Source: CAYZJV01 sp964473245 (GTDB lineage Bacteria; Spirochaetota; Spirochaetia; Sphaerochaetales; Sphaerochaetaceae). Taken from it: DNA of 64,000 nt. The notes below the pieces were generated by a model. It did not search any database. It was not told where the DNA came from and saw only the letters and a program-made list of their open reading frames with translations. The stretch is taken from assembly GCA_964473245.1 (NCBI GenBank), contig CAYYOL010000005.1, forward strand, positions 1-64,000. The letters are read 5' to 3'. A program made the translations under genes and the position numbers. Below are positions 34,795 through 44,330 of the stretch, piece after piece; the stretch's first letter is position 1; every line of letters begins with the position of its first letter.

Positions 34795-35637
34795 CTATTC
34801 ATCCACTCCAACACGATAGATGATATAATCGGTGAGTGCCAATTTTGCTCCAACTTCCTTGGAAAGGGCTGCAAGCACCTTTTCGACGGACTGGGAATCA
34901 TCCTTGACGAATGGCTGCTGAAGAAAGCAAATCTCGCTGAAGTGCTTGTTCAACTTGCCCTGTACAATTCCAGGAACCACTTTCTCGGGCTTTCCGAGTG
35001 CAAGAGTCTGAGCTGTGAAGATCTCGGTCTGTTCCTTCACGTACGCTTTATCCACAGCTGAGCTAGTGAGATAGCGAGGTGTGAATGCAGCAGCGTGGAG
35101 AGCGCAATCGAATGCGAACTCCTTCACATTGTCGAGCGAAAGCACTTCACTCTTATCTGCTTCAAGTTTCACCATGACTCCGAGGTTGCCTTCTCCATGG
35201 ACATATTCTGCAACCAACTGGTTCTCATTAAGATTCCAGACAACAAAACGCTTGAGCGACATGTTCTCCTTGATCTTAGTGATCAGATCCTGCACTTTTG
35301 CCTCGAGTTCGGGAACAATTTCGGTATATCCGTTAGCAATAACATCTTCGCACAACTCGCTACCGAGTGCAACGAAGTCCTTATTTCGAGCAACAAAGTC
35401 GGTCTCACACACCATCTCAAGAATAACAGCCTTGCCCTGTTTCACAAGGGTGAAAACACTACCATTGTTGGTAGCTCGACCGGCACGCTTTGCAACAGCT
35501 GCGAGACCCATCTCTTTGAGAATCTTCTCCGCCTGAGCAAAATCACCTTCGGCTTTCACTAAAGCCTTTTTACAATCCATCATGCCCGCGCCTGTAGCGT
35601 CGCGCAATTTTTTTACTAAATCAGCAGTAATTGCCAC
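34795..35637 (-). CDS. tsf: elongation factor Ts
   Basis: Nucleotide exchange factor for EF-Tu, 280 residues. The N-terminal UBA-like domain (VKKLRDATGAGMMDCKKALVKAEGDFAQAEKILKE) is followed by the core with ILEMVCETDFVARNKDFVALGSEL. Length and order are normal. The gene lies 23 bases after rpsB in the same operon, with an AAGGAGT ribosome binding site. Confidence 0.96.
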   Translation of the reverse strand: MAITADLVKKLRDATGAGMMDCKKALVKAEGDFAQAEKILKEMGLAAVAKRAGRATNNGSVFTLVKQGKAVILEMVCETDFVARNKDFVALGSELCEDVIANGYTEIVPELEAKVQDLITKIKENMSLKRFVVWNLNENQLVAEYVHGEGNLGVMVKLEADKSEVLSLDNVKEFAFDCALHAAAFTPRYLTSSAVDKAYVKEQTEIFTAQTLALGKPEKVVPGIVQGKLNKHFSEICFLQQPFVKDDSQSVEKVLAALSKEVGAKLALTDYIIYRVGVDE

Positions 35638-35660
35638 AATAAACTCCTTATCAGATAATT

Positions 35661-36599
35661 CTAGTCTTCGTAGAGAACTTCTTCATCCACCTCAATGCCA
35701 CCCTCGGTGACCTTGACAGCTTTGACTTTCGAGACCTCTTCTTCTGGCTCCTTCTTGTCTTCTTCGGAGACTTCGAACTGAGTGAAATCGGTATCTTCAT
35801 CGTCGGTGGCGAACACTACTTCTTCTTCTTCGTCACTTTCGACTTTCTCTTCACTCTCTTCCACGCTCTTTTTATCGGATTCGAGTTCGGGGAGAGTCTC
35901 GATGATCTCTATGCCGACTTCTTTATCGGCATCGACCACAGCGTTTGCTATGATCTCGACAAAGAGAGAGATAGCTCTAATGGCATCATCGTTTCCAGGG
36001 ATTGGAAAATCGATGTGGGTGGGATCACAGTTCGTATCAACAACAGCGATAACGGGTATTCCCAATCGCTTTGCTTCGGCAACTGCAATAGCCTCTTTTT
36101 TGGTATCTATGATGAAAATCGCTCCGGGGAGCTCTTTCATTTCCTTAATTCCACCAAGGTTCTTCTCTAACTTTGCCTTCTCTTTAAGGTGCAAAGCGAT
36201 CTCCTTCTTGGTGTAGCTTTCGAATGTGCCATCAACCTCTTCCTTCTCGAGTTTCTTAAGGCGATTGATGGATTTCTTGATGGTAGTGAAGTTGGTGAGC
36301 ATACCACCGAGCCAACGGTTGTTGATGTACGGCATACCACATCTTTTTGCTTCACTTTCGATTGTCTGCTGAGCCTGTTTCTTGGTTCCAACGAACAAGA
36401 TTGTCTTTCCCTGTTTGACTTGGGTTCTCACAGCTTCATAAGCTTCGACAATACAAGCGCTCGTCTTCTGCAGATCGATGATATGAATCCCATTCCTCTC
36501 GGAGAAGATGAAGCGAGCCATCTTAGGATTCCAACGTTTGGTCTGGTGACCAAAATGCACGCCTGATTCAAGCAGGCTTTTCATAGTAACTACGGACAC
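35661..36599 (-). CDS. rpsB: 30S ribosomal protein uS2 with acidic C-terminal extension
   Basis: Ribosomal protein S2, 312 residues against about 240 in Escherichia coli. The core is normal (MKSLLESGVHFGHQTKRWNPKMARFIFSERNGIHIIDLQKT, NNRWLGGMLTNF, PVIAVVDTNCDPTHIDFPIPGND). The last 75 or so residues are rich in Glu, Asp, Lys and Val. The start is a GTG at 36599, four bases after AGGAGG, giving the usual xSVVTMKSLLE beginning. A longer upstream frame has no ribosome binding site. It heads the rpsB-tsf pair. Confidence 0.95.
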   Translation of the reverse strand: MSVVTMKSLLESGVHFGHQTKRWNPKMARFIFSERNGIHIIDLQKTSACIVEAYEAVRTQVKQGKTILFVGTKKQAQQTIESEAKRCGMPYINNRWLGGMLTNFTTIKKSINRLKKLEKEEVDGTFESYTKKEIALHLKEKAKLEKNLGGIKEMKELPGAIFIIDTKKEAIAVAEAKRLGIPVIAVVDTNCDPTHIDFPIPGNDDAIRAISLFVEIIANAVVDADKEVGIEIIETLPELESDKKSVEESEEKVESDEEEEVVFATDDEDTDFTQFEVSEEDKKEPEEEVSKVKAVKVTEGGIEVDEEVLYED

Positions 36600-36689
36600 A
36601 ATTCCTCCTGTGACGGCGAGCAGGTGCATACAGCGTTCTGCTTCCGTCCCCTTCGCTATTTCTCACCTAACGGTGGATATTCCGGGCAA

Positions 36690-37304
36690 TCAAAGACTGA
36701 CCGGTGAAGATAATATGGCAGAAATCGCCTGTATTGGCAAGCCCACCACCGTAGAATAATCACCAGAAATGTTCTTGATGAACACTTTGGCATCACCTTG
36801 TATGCGATACGACCCTGCAGCACCGACCCAATCGCCACCAGCGAGGTATGAGGCTATATCAGATTCAGCTATCCTGTGGAAGGTGATGAATGTCTCATCG
36901 GCTCCGCTGATCATGGCAGGTGGACCATGGTGATCACCAGGTCTGTAGAGAGCGAAACCGGAGAGAACCGAGTGGGTCCTCCCGTTTAAGAGCTGTATCT
37001 GCATCTCAGCATCACGCTCAGTCGTTGGTTTTCCTAAAAGTTTTCCTTCACAACTCACAATAGTGTCTGCTGTGAGTACAGGAAGCTCGGGGTGGGGATG
37101 CATGGTAAGATATGCCGACATTTTTCTCTCTGCCAACTCCTGTACGACAAGAAGCGGAGAACTCCCTGTATGAAATTCGTCGCTGTACGTGGGTTTCACG
37201 TGTACAATGCATCCAAGCGATTCGAGCAATGACCTCCGAGCTGGAGATTGCGATGCTAGAACAAGTTCCGGCAAGTTCGAGACGAAAATCTCACGATAAT
37301 CCAT
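36690..37304 (-). CDS. maf: Maf-like nucleoside triphosphate pyrophosphatase
   Basis: A house-cleaning nucleotide pyrophosphatase of 204 residues. The family start ELVLASQSPARRSLLESLG is followed by VLTADTIVSCEGKLLGKPTTERDAEMQIQLLNGRTHSVLSG and the C-terminal GAAGSYRIQGDAKVFIKNISGDYSTVVGLPI. The substrate type (dTTP/UTP or m7GTP) is not obvious. It overlaps the ABC-F gene by 14 bases and lies 90 bases upstream of rpsB. Confidence 0.93.
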   Translation of the reverse strand: MDYREIFVSNLPELVLASQSPARRSLLESLGCIVHVKPTYSDEFHTGSSPLLVVQELAERKMSAYLTMHPHPELPVLTADTIVSCEGKLLGKPTTERDAEMQIQLLNGRTHSVLSGFALYRPGDHHGPPAMISGADETFITFHRIAESDIASYLAGGDWVGAAGSYRIQGDAKVFIKNISGDYSTVVGLPIQAISAILSSPVSL

Positions 37305-39252
37305 AGGCTTCCTCGATCGAAGCTATTTCGTCGTGCAAGAGAAACCATCTCTCTTCCATTGCTGCATGCTCCTGTTCCAGTAACTCCTTTCTAGCAATCA
37401 GTTGAGTTATCGCTTCGCTGTCTGCATAGTTCTCCTCAAGCGCCATCGCTTCAACAACCGACGTCAATAGAAGCTCTTGCGCTTCGATCTCCTCAAGCAG
37501 TCGTTCAGAATCCTTAACGAGGTTTCTCAAACGATTCTTTGCACGGTTCATCTCTTTCCAGGCGATGGCAGACTCCTCTCGAGCCTCCGTCTTCTGAGGA
37601 CTCGACTGCAGTCGTTGCTCATCGACTCTCTGCTCAATAGCCTCCTTCTGTTCGAGTTTCCATGAGAAGTATTCGTAGTCACCTTCGAACAACTCTGGCT
37701 CGTCTTCGCTCAGATAGAGAATTCTATTTGCTATGTGCTTTATGAAATGGGTATCGTGAGAGACGAAAATGACCGTCCCCTGATACTGTCTCAACGCTTC
37801 GAGCAGCACTTGTTTCGCATTGATGTCCAAGTGGTTCGTCGGTTCGTCGAGAATCAGTACATTGGCAGGGTGGAGCAGAATCTTCAGCAGTGCGAGTCTA
37901 CTTCGTTCCCCTCCGCTGAGAACCGATACCTTTTTGTCGATATCATCATCACTGAACAGGAAATTCCCGAGCAAGCTACGAAGGCGCGGAATGTCGCCTG
38001 TATCGGCTATGCTCTCAATCTCCTCTAGGATCGAAAGATGAGCAGAGAGGGTACGATCGTTGTCCTGCGCAAAATAGCCGATTTTCACACCGGCTCCAGG
38101 TGTGACCGTTCCTGAGTATTGTTGATCGATCTGTGCAATGATTCTCAGGAGTGTGGTCTTTCCTGCACCATTTCTCCCGGTGACAGCAAGCCGGTCCCCT
38201 TTATTGACCACCAGAGAGAAGTCTTCGATGACCGTCAGGTTCCCATACCGTTTCGTGAGATTCTCAATGGTGACAACGTCGTTTCCACTGTGAGGAGGGT
38301 CGGGAAAACGGAAGGAGAGTCGTTTGAGGTGTTGAGGGATCTGGATGATCTCAACTTTGTCCAACATTTTCTCTCTACTTTGTACCTGCTTTGCCTTGGT
38401 CGCTTTGTATCTGAACCGTTCAATAAAACGTTCAGTCCTTTCGATCTCCTTTTGCTGGTTCTTGAAGGCCTTCTCGAGTTGTTCCAGTTCTCTGTTTCTC
38501 TGTTCGACGTACGATGTATAGTTGCCGCTGTATCGGGTAAGAGAGCCGATGAATAATTCGTATACCTCAGAGACGGTGGCATCGAGAAAGTCCTGATCAT
38601 GTGATACGATAATGACAACTCCTCGAAACTGGTTCAGGTAGTTTCTCAACCAGATACGTGCCTCGATATCGAGATAGTTCGTCGGTTCGTCGAGAAGCAT
38701 CACTTCAGGATCTTCGATCAGAACCTTTGCTAGGGCGATTCGCATCTGCCATCCCCCACTGAACTCTTCGCATTGTCGAGAAAAGTCGGCTTGGGAGAAT
38801 CCGAGCCCTTTCAGAACCTGCTCGATCGTCCCTTCTCGCTGGTAATAACTACTGGAATTCAATGTTTCTTGAATCTCATGCAACTTCAAGAGCAGGGCAG
38901 TGTGACGATCCTCCTCCGAAATATCGGATAGCCGGAGTTCGAGTTCTCGTTTTTGTTCAAGCAGAGCATGAAACCGTGCATACCCCTTTTCTGCCTCGGC
39001 AGATAGTGAAGTCCCCCGATGCACGATGTCACTTTGAGGAAGGTAGGATATTCTCATGCCGCGAGATACGGTAACCGTTCCAGAATCGGGTGAGATGAAC
39101 CCACTAACAATCTTGAGCAGAGTTGACTTTCCTGAACCATTCCCACCGGTAAGCGCCGCACGGGTGCCAGAGGAGAGCGTGAACGAGACATCATTGAGTA
39201 GATCCCGATCTCCGTAGGCTAGGTTGATGTTCTGTACTTGCAGTGTCCCCAT
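37291..39252 (-). CDS. ABC-F family ATPase (Uup/YheS-like ribosome-associated type)
   Basis: A soluble tandem ABC protein of 653 residues without membrane spans. The first cassette has Walker A GGNGSGKST, signature FSGGWQMR and Walker B VMLLDEPTNYLD. The second has GRNGAGKTT, LSGGERSR and VLILDEPTNHLD. The P-site tRNA interaction linker between them is rich in Arg, Lys and Glu (QKEIERTERFIERFRYKATKAKQVQSREKMLDK). The C-terminus is a coiled coil of about 80 residues. Known members act on ribosomes as translation factors or antibiotic-protection proteins; here no antibiotic link is visible. The ATG at 39252 follows AAGGGGA. Confidence 0.92.
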   Translation of the reverse strand: MGTLQVQNINLAYGDRDLLNDVSFTLSSGTRAALTGGNGSGKSTLLKIVSGFISPDSGTVTVSRGMRISYLPQSDIVHRGTSLSAEAEKGYARFHALLEQKRELELRLSDISEEDRHTALLLKLHEIQETLNSSSYYQREGTIEQVLKGLGFSQADFSRQCEEFSGGWQMRIALAKVLIEDPEVMLLDEPTNYLDIEARIWLRNYLNQFRGVVIIVSHDQDFLDATVSEVYELFIGSLTRYSGNYTSYVEQRNRELEQLEKAFKNQQKEIERTERFIERFRYKATKAKQVQSREKMLDKVEIIQIPQHLKRLSFRFPDPPHSGNDVVTIENLTKRYGNLTVIEDFSLVVNKGDRLAVTGRNGAGKTTLLRIIAQIDQQYSGTVTPGAGVKIGYFAQDNDRTLSAHLSILEEIESIADTGDIPRLRSLLGNFLFSDDDIDKKVSVLSGGERSRLALLKILLHPANVLILDEPTNHLDINAKQVLLEALRQYQGTVIFVSHDTHFIKHIANRILYLSEDEPELFEGDYEYFSWKLEQKEAIEQRVDEQRLQSSPQKTEAREESAIAWKEMNRAKNRLRNLVKDSERLLEEIEAQELLLTSVVEAMALEENYADSEAITQLIARKELLEQEHAAMEERWFLLHDEIASIEEAYGLS

Positions 39253-39385
39253 GAGTTCCCCTTGCCGGTAGGTGTTGCAGATTCGAATAGATACGAGTAT
39301 GATAAAAGTATCATAACGGCGCATCGGGATGCAAGGAGTCCTTCTTGGCGTCATGTATTGGAATGTGAAGGTTGGAGGGTCTCCG

Positions 39386-40674
39386 ATGATATGTCTGGTT
39401 CTAACAGGTGGTACAATCGAAGCGAGTGTATCCCAATATGAGCGTAACAAAGAGTATGTAGACATAGTCGAGTTGCGTGTCGACCTGTTGCACGAGTCCT
39501 CCCGATCCCGTGTAGCTACATTTCCCTCACTCGTTGATGTCCCCGTGATTCTCACTATACGCCGTCAGTCCGATGGCGGTATGTACATAGGCTCTGAACG
39601 GTCTCGTCTGGCGCTGCTCGAATCCTGTCTCGATGGTAAGTTCGATTATGTGGACATTGAAGATGATGTGAAGCGAAGCATGGCAGAGCAGAAAGCAAGA
39701 GAGGCCGGCGTACGGATCATCAGATCCAAGCACGATTTTTCCGGAATGCCGAACGATATCTACCACCGAATCGCAAAAATATCAGCTAAGGGAGATATCC
39801 CTAAGCTTGCGGTGACTCCTCAATCGATTCTCGATCTCATCACCTTGTTTAGAGTACGAACCGAGTTGAAGGATGTCGAAGATAAAATCGTGCTCGGCAT
39901 GGGCGATTTCGGACTGCCATCTCGCATCCTCTACAAAAGAATGGGATCTCTATGGACGTATTGTGCTGAGACCCCCGTTGCTCCGGGGCAGATCTCTGTG
40001 CAGCAGATGAAAGAGTTGTACCAGGCAGACAAGGTCGATGATCGTACCCATATCTATGGAGTGATCGGGAATCCGGTCAATCACTCGTTCAGCCCGAGAA
40101 TACAGAATCCGGGCTTTCGAGGGATCAATTTCAATGCGATTTACCTCCCCTTTCTTGTAGACTCTGTTCGATCCTTCTTCATTCTTGCCGAAATGCTCAA
40201 GATTTCGGGTTTCTCGGTCACCGTCCCTCATAAGCAGCAGGTTCTGCCGTATCTGGGAAAGATTACCAGAGAGGTGAAACAGATCGGAAGCTGTAATACT
40301 GTGGTACGAGCCAAGAATCTCTGGTCAGGAACCAATACCGACTACTATGGTTTTGTAGAACCTCTGATACCGGACATCGACAGCAAAGAGATCCAAAGTG
40401 CCCTTGTGATCGGGGCAGGTGGAGCGGCTCGTTCTGTTGTCTGGGCACTGAGAAATCATGGATGCAAGGTGACCATCATCAATCGCAATCTTGAGCGAGC
40501 AAAGAACCTAGCACAGGAGACAATGACGGCATACGACACACTCGAACACGCAAAACTCTACGAACATGTCGATCTTGTAGTTCAGACTACGAGTGTTGGA
40601 ATGGTTCCTGCGATCGAAGAGGATCCGATTCCCGATTATACCTTCAACAAGAATCAGATCGTATACGAACTCGT
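39386..40674 (+). CDS. aroDE: bifunctional 3-dehydroquinate dehydratase / shikimate dehydrogenase, C-terminus lost in gap
   Basis: Two consecutive shikimate-pathway enzymes in one chain. The N-terminal type I dehydroquinase has EYVDIVELRVDLL, the catalytic His in RSKHDFSGMP and the Schiff-base Lys in KLAVTPQS. The C-terminal shikimate dehydrogenase has YGVIGNPVNHSFSP, FSVTVPHKQQVLPYLG, GSCNTVV, TNTDYYGF and the NADP motif GAGGAARSV. The AroE part breaks off after QTTSVGMVP and about 50-80 residues are lost in N. The ATG at 39386 lies 7 bases after GGAGG. The fusion is the arrangement known from chlamydiae, plants and some spirochaetes. aroK and aroC lie 4 kb away on the opposite strand. Confidence 0.94.
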
Positions 40675-40774
40675 NNNNNNNNNNNNNNNNNNNNNNNNNN
40701 NNNNNNNNNNNNNNNNNNNNNNNNNNNNNNNNNNNNNNNNNNNNNNNNNNNNNNNNNNNNNNNNNNNNNNNNNN
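40675..40774. other. assembly gap of 100 N
   Basis: A placeholder between two convergent genes, aroDE and the XPB partner, both of which lose their 3' ends in it. The true distance is probably several hundred bases and may include further sequence. Confidence 0.97.
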
Positions 40775-42663
40775 GCTTCTGCAAGTATGATCGAACTCTC
40801 ACCTTCTTCGTCTACTACATGTAACTCGAGCAAATCAACCGGGGATTGCACTGCGCTTCTACAGAGATTGATCTTTCCTTGATGATCGAATCCACTTGCC
40901 TGTAATGTCTGGCTTGGACCCTGGATGGCGGTAACCTGAGAAGGGATCAGAATGAGCTTCCGTTCTAACCTGGAGAGCATCTCCTCCCGTTCCAAGTTAC
41001 TTCTTGCCTTGGTCTGTATCTCCTTCTTGAGTACGTTCTCGAGAGATTCAATCGATGCTCGTTCCTTGCGCTCGTCGGAAGAGAGTTGGAGAATCGATTC
41101 GTGAAAGGCTCGGAGAGTAGACAACTCATCGCCGGAACCACTCACTACATCTTTTTCCACCAAGTATCGAGGTCTGATATGTTCTCCGATACTGCTGGGT
41201 AGTATCCCATTTCCTGCCGAAGCCAACAGTTCTCGCCATGTCGATTCGGTACTACGGGAGAATAGATAAATTCCCGGAGATATAGTGGTGATCACATGTG
41301 GCTGTAGTTGTGGGAGGGCTTCGATGATACGCGATTGTCGAACATCTGCCTTTATCACTATGCCATCATAGATAGTGATCGATGTAAACTCCTCTTTCCA
41401 CTGGGAGATCAGGCTTTTAAGGCTAGGAAACGAGCTGCCGGTGAGCGTTTCAAGGTAGGAGATGATTTCTGGAACTGTTAGGCCGATATCGAAAGCACGA
41501 AGAATCGTCGATTTATCGATCTCATAGCTTGAGACGACATCTATTTTCTTCACTTTTGCTAGAAAGAAGAGAAAGTCCTGGCCAGCAACAGGCTCTAGAT
41601 CTCCGCCGAAGGAGATAGTAAGATCGGAGTCGATTGTCGGTTTGAATCGTCTCTTCTGGCTCTCGTCAACTCTCTGATCGTCATGGTCACAAGCACTGAG
41701 TCCGCTCGAATAGAGTAGGGTAAGAACTTCATCATCGGCAGGAACAGGGATCTGATTTCTATATGCAACAATTTTCAGCGCAGTAAGGAGTTCAGCCTCA
41801 TTCGTGATAGGGATCGAGTCTAGCAGCACAAAGAGAGCCGAAAAGAATGCCTGCAGTAGTGGCCGGGTAACCCGGTGCGGAGCATGACTGAATCCGAATC
41901 GAGTCAACCAGGAATCTACACAGAGAATGAGTTGAATGACATCTGGTTCCAATGAGAGGAACTTCTGTACTGCCTTCCGTTGAATCTTCGAGGAACGTCC
42001 ACGTTCTTCGACCACATGTTCTAGGTAGAGCATCCGGTTGTAGTTGATGATTCGTTGCCTAGGGTATCTCTCCGAAGCACCGAATATCGATTCGAGGTAC
42101 CGTGACTCAAGTAGTTTTTCACTTCGCTCCTGGTTACCCAGGTTCTCGTGCATGTGGAGACTCAGAAGGGCTCGAACGATGTTCTTGTCTCCCCCGCTGA
42201 AACGAAATCTGCTATCCGAATCGCCTTGGAATATCGCATTGAGAGCGAGCGATTCATCAATCAACCGTCTTTCGAGCAGCGGATTGATCATGATTTCCGA
42301 CCTTCCCGCCGAGCTGACAGCACGAGGTACCACGAGCAGTCGTTCTTCCAGATTCACCAGAAGTTGTAATACCGTAGAGAAGGGGAGCAAACCGGTGAAC
42401 AGATTGCAGATCTCATCCTGCGTAGGGGACCCTATGAGGTGGATCGCAGTGAGGATGCGAACATCCGAATCGGACAGTCTGGACACGAGTTGATTTTGAA
42501 ACTCCTTTCCAGTGAAAAGAGCGGTGAGTTGCTTGGTAAGGTGAGGTTTATGGAAGGGTGTAGGAACTTTACCGAGAAAGTTTCTCACAATATCGAGATA
42601 GACCGAATCTGGAATCAGAGCGACAGATTGTTCCCAAGCACCTACAGCCGAATTTTCCTGCAT
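40775..42663 (-). CDS. helicase-associated (Helicase_C_3 / XPB partner) protein, C-terminus lost in gap
   Basis: About 630 visible residues with no known catalytic motif. The stretch SDLTISFGGDLEPVAGQDFLFFLAKVKKIDVVSSYEIDKSTILRAFDIG, followed by SYLETLTGSSFPSLKSLISQW, matches the helicase-associated domain (PF13625-like) found next to bacterial XPB helicases. The N-terminal half contains winged-helix-like segments (QDEICNLFTGLLPFSTVLQLLVNLEERLLV). The C-terminal 100 residues contain a coiled stretch (ERKERASIESLENVLKKEIQTKARSNLEREEML). Its ATG overlaps the helicase stop by one base (TGATG), a strong sign that the two proteins work together. Role inferred: partner or regulator of the helicase in DNA repair or transcription. 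Confidence 0.75.
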
Positions 42664-44330
42664 CAGTCCCAAACCTCCACATGATATGTGTACCCCTGTT
42701 CCGTAAGGAATTTCTGTCTATTGGCGGAAAACTCTTCCTCCGAAGAGAATCTCGTGACCAGAGAATAGAAGTGAGAACTCTGCTTCTTGGGTCTGAGAAT
42801 CCTCCCTAAACGCTGAGCCTCCTCCTGACGAGAACCGAATGTACCGGAAACCTGAATGGCAACGGATGCATCAGGAAGATCGATTGCAAAATTCGCGACC
42901 TTCGAAACGACCAGTATCCGTTGCTTACCTTCACGAAATGCCGAATACAACTCTTCTCGTTTTGCGTTTGCAGTGGCTCCGGTAATCAGGGGAGCTTGCA
43001 ACTCTTTGGCAAGTATCTTCAGTTGATTCAGATACTGCCCAATGACGAGAATGAAATCTTGTGGGTGATTCTCTATGAGATCCTTCACAATCGGAATCTT
43101 GTCCGGATTTTCACTTGCAATCCGATATTTCTCTCGCTTATTGGCTATCGCATAGGGAATCTCAAGATCTTGTGGAAGCGGAACGCGGATCTCGGTGCAC
43201 TCCGCCTCGGCTATCCACCCTTGGCTCTCCAGTTCGCTCCACGGTACATCGTACCGTTTTGGTCCGACTAGAGAGAATACTTCATCCTCTCGGTGATCTT
43301 CTCTGATCAGCGTAGCGGTCAGACCGACACGATGAATCGCTTGCAACTCTGCGGTAACCTTGAACACCGGTGCTGGGAGCATGTGAACTTCGTCGTAAAT
43401 TATCAGTCCCCAATTTCCCTCACGTAGTATTCTCATATGGGGGAAATCACCAGTCTTGTCTGGCCTCCAGGTGAGTACTTGATAGGTGCATACCGTAATA
43501 GGCTTCACCTCTTTACGAACACCTGAGTATTCACCGATCTGAGTTGGATCGATGGTGAGTTTATCTTCTATTTCGGCAATCCACTGATGCACAGCTGCCA
43601 CATTCGTGGTAAGAATGAGCGTTCGCGTGGATAGCCGAGTCAGGATCTCCATTCCCACAATGGTCTTTCCCGAGCCACACGGTAGAACGATGGTTCCATA
43701 TCCTGTACCAGGTCCTCCATCTCCGAGAACGGCATCTGCGGCATACTTCTGGTAATCACGCAGAACGAAAGGGACATTTCGTGTGGAGACCGCTCTGAAT
43801 GTAGTTGGTACCGGCTCCCCCTTTACCAAGGGAATGCGATCGTCGACTGGCAAATTCAGCTTAATGAGCTGTAGTTTCAACTCTCCTCTCTGATAGCGTG
43901 GAACAAGGAAGCCTCTCGGGTGCGAAATCAGCATGGACGCGATATGTTTTCTTGCCAGGATCTCCTGGGTGAACCGTTCCTGCTCAATCGTGAGCAACCA
44001 GTGTTCATCATCGTCCTCGACTTCATGCAGCTGAATACAGCCGAATCTTCCACCGAGATCTCTGACATGAAACAGTACCGATTCTGGAATTGTGTATCGA
44101 GACCACCTGTGCAATCGTGCGATCACCTCTTCTACACCGACGCCCGCTGCGGCTGCATTCCAGAGGCTTATAGCAGATATCACATAGGTGTGAACATGCT
44201 CGGGAGATTTAACGAGTTCTGCAAAGGCGATCAAATCGTTTCGTGCCATCTCTGCCGAAGGAGAGTGAACATCCAACATCATACTCAGATCGCTTTGTAC
44301 AATAAGCGGTTTATCGTCCATACTGTTCAT
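42663..44330 (-). CDS. XPB/ERCC3-type superfamily 2 DNA helicase
   Basis: A bacterial homologue of the XPB repair and transcription helicase, 555 residues. The N-terminal part has the damage-recognition-like domain (HPRGFLVPRYQRGELKLQLIKLN). The helicase core has LRDYQKYAADAV (Q-motif region), Walker A LPCGSGKT, DEVH in LIIYDEVHML, GLTATLIREDHRED, the RED-like segment expected of XPB, and motif VI EEAQRLGRILRPK. The gene overlaps the end of aroC by 20 bases and is coupled to the partner protein downstream. Its operon is therefore membrane protein-aroK-aroC-XPB-partner. A role in nucleotide excision repair or transcription restart is inferred from homologues only. Confidence 0.92.
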   Translation of the reverse strand: MNSMDDKPLIVQSDLSMMLDVHSPSAEMARNDLIAFAELVKSPEHVHTYVISAISLWNAAAAGVGVEEVIARLHRWSRYTIPESVLFHVRDLGGRFGCIQLHEVEDDDEHWLLTIEQERFTQEILARKHIASMLISHPRGFLVPRYQRGELKLQLIKLNLPVDDRIPLVKGEPVPTTFRAVSTRNVPFVLRDYQKYAADAVLGDGGPGTGYGTIVLPCGSGKTIVGMEILTRLSTRTLILTTNVAAVHQWIAEIEDKLTIDPTQIGEYSGVRKEVKPITVCTYQVLTWRPDKTGDFPHMRILREGNWGLIIYDEVHMLPAPVFKVTAELQAIHRVGLTATLIREDHREDEVFSLVGPKRYDVPWSELESQGWIAEAECTEIRVPLPQDLEIPYAIANKREKYRIASENPDKIPIVKDLIENHPQDFILVIGQYLNQLKILAKELQAPLITGATANAKREELYSAFREGKQRILVVSKVANFAIDLPDASVAIQVSGTFGSRQEEAQRLGRILRPKKQSSHFYSLVTRFSSEEEFSANRQKFLTEQGYTYHVEVWD

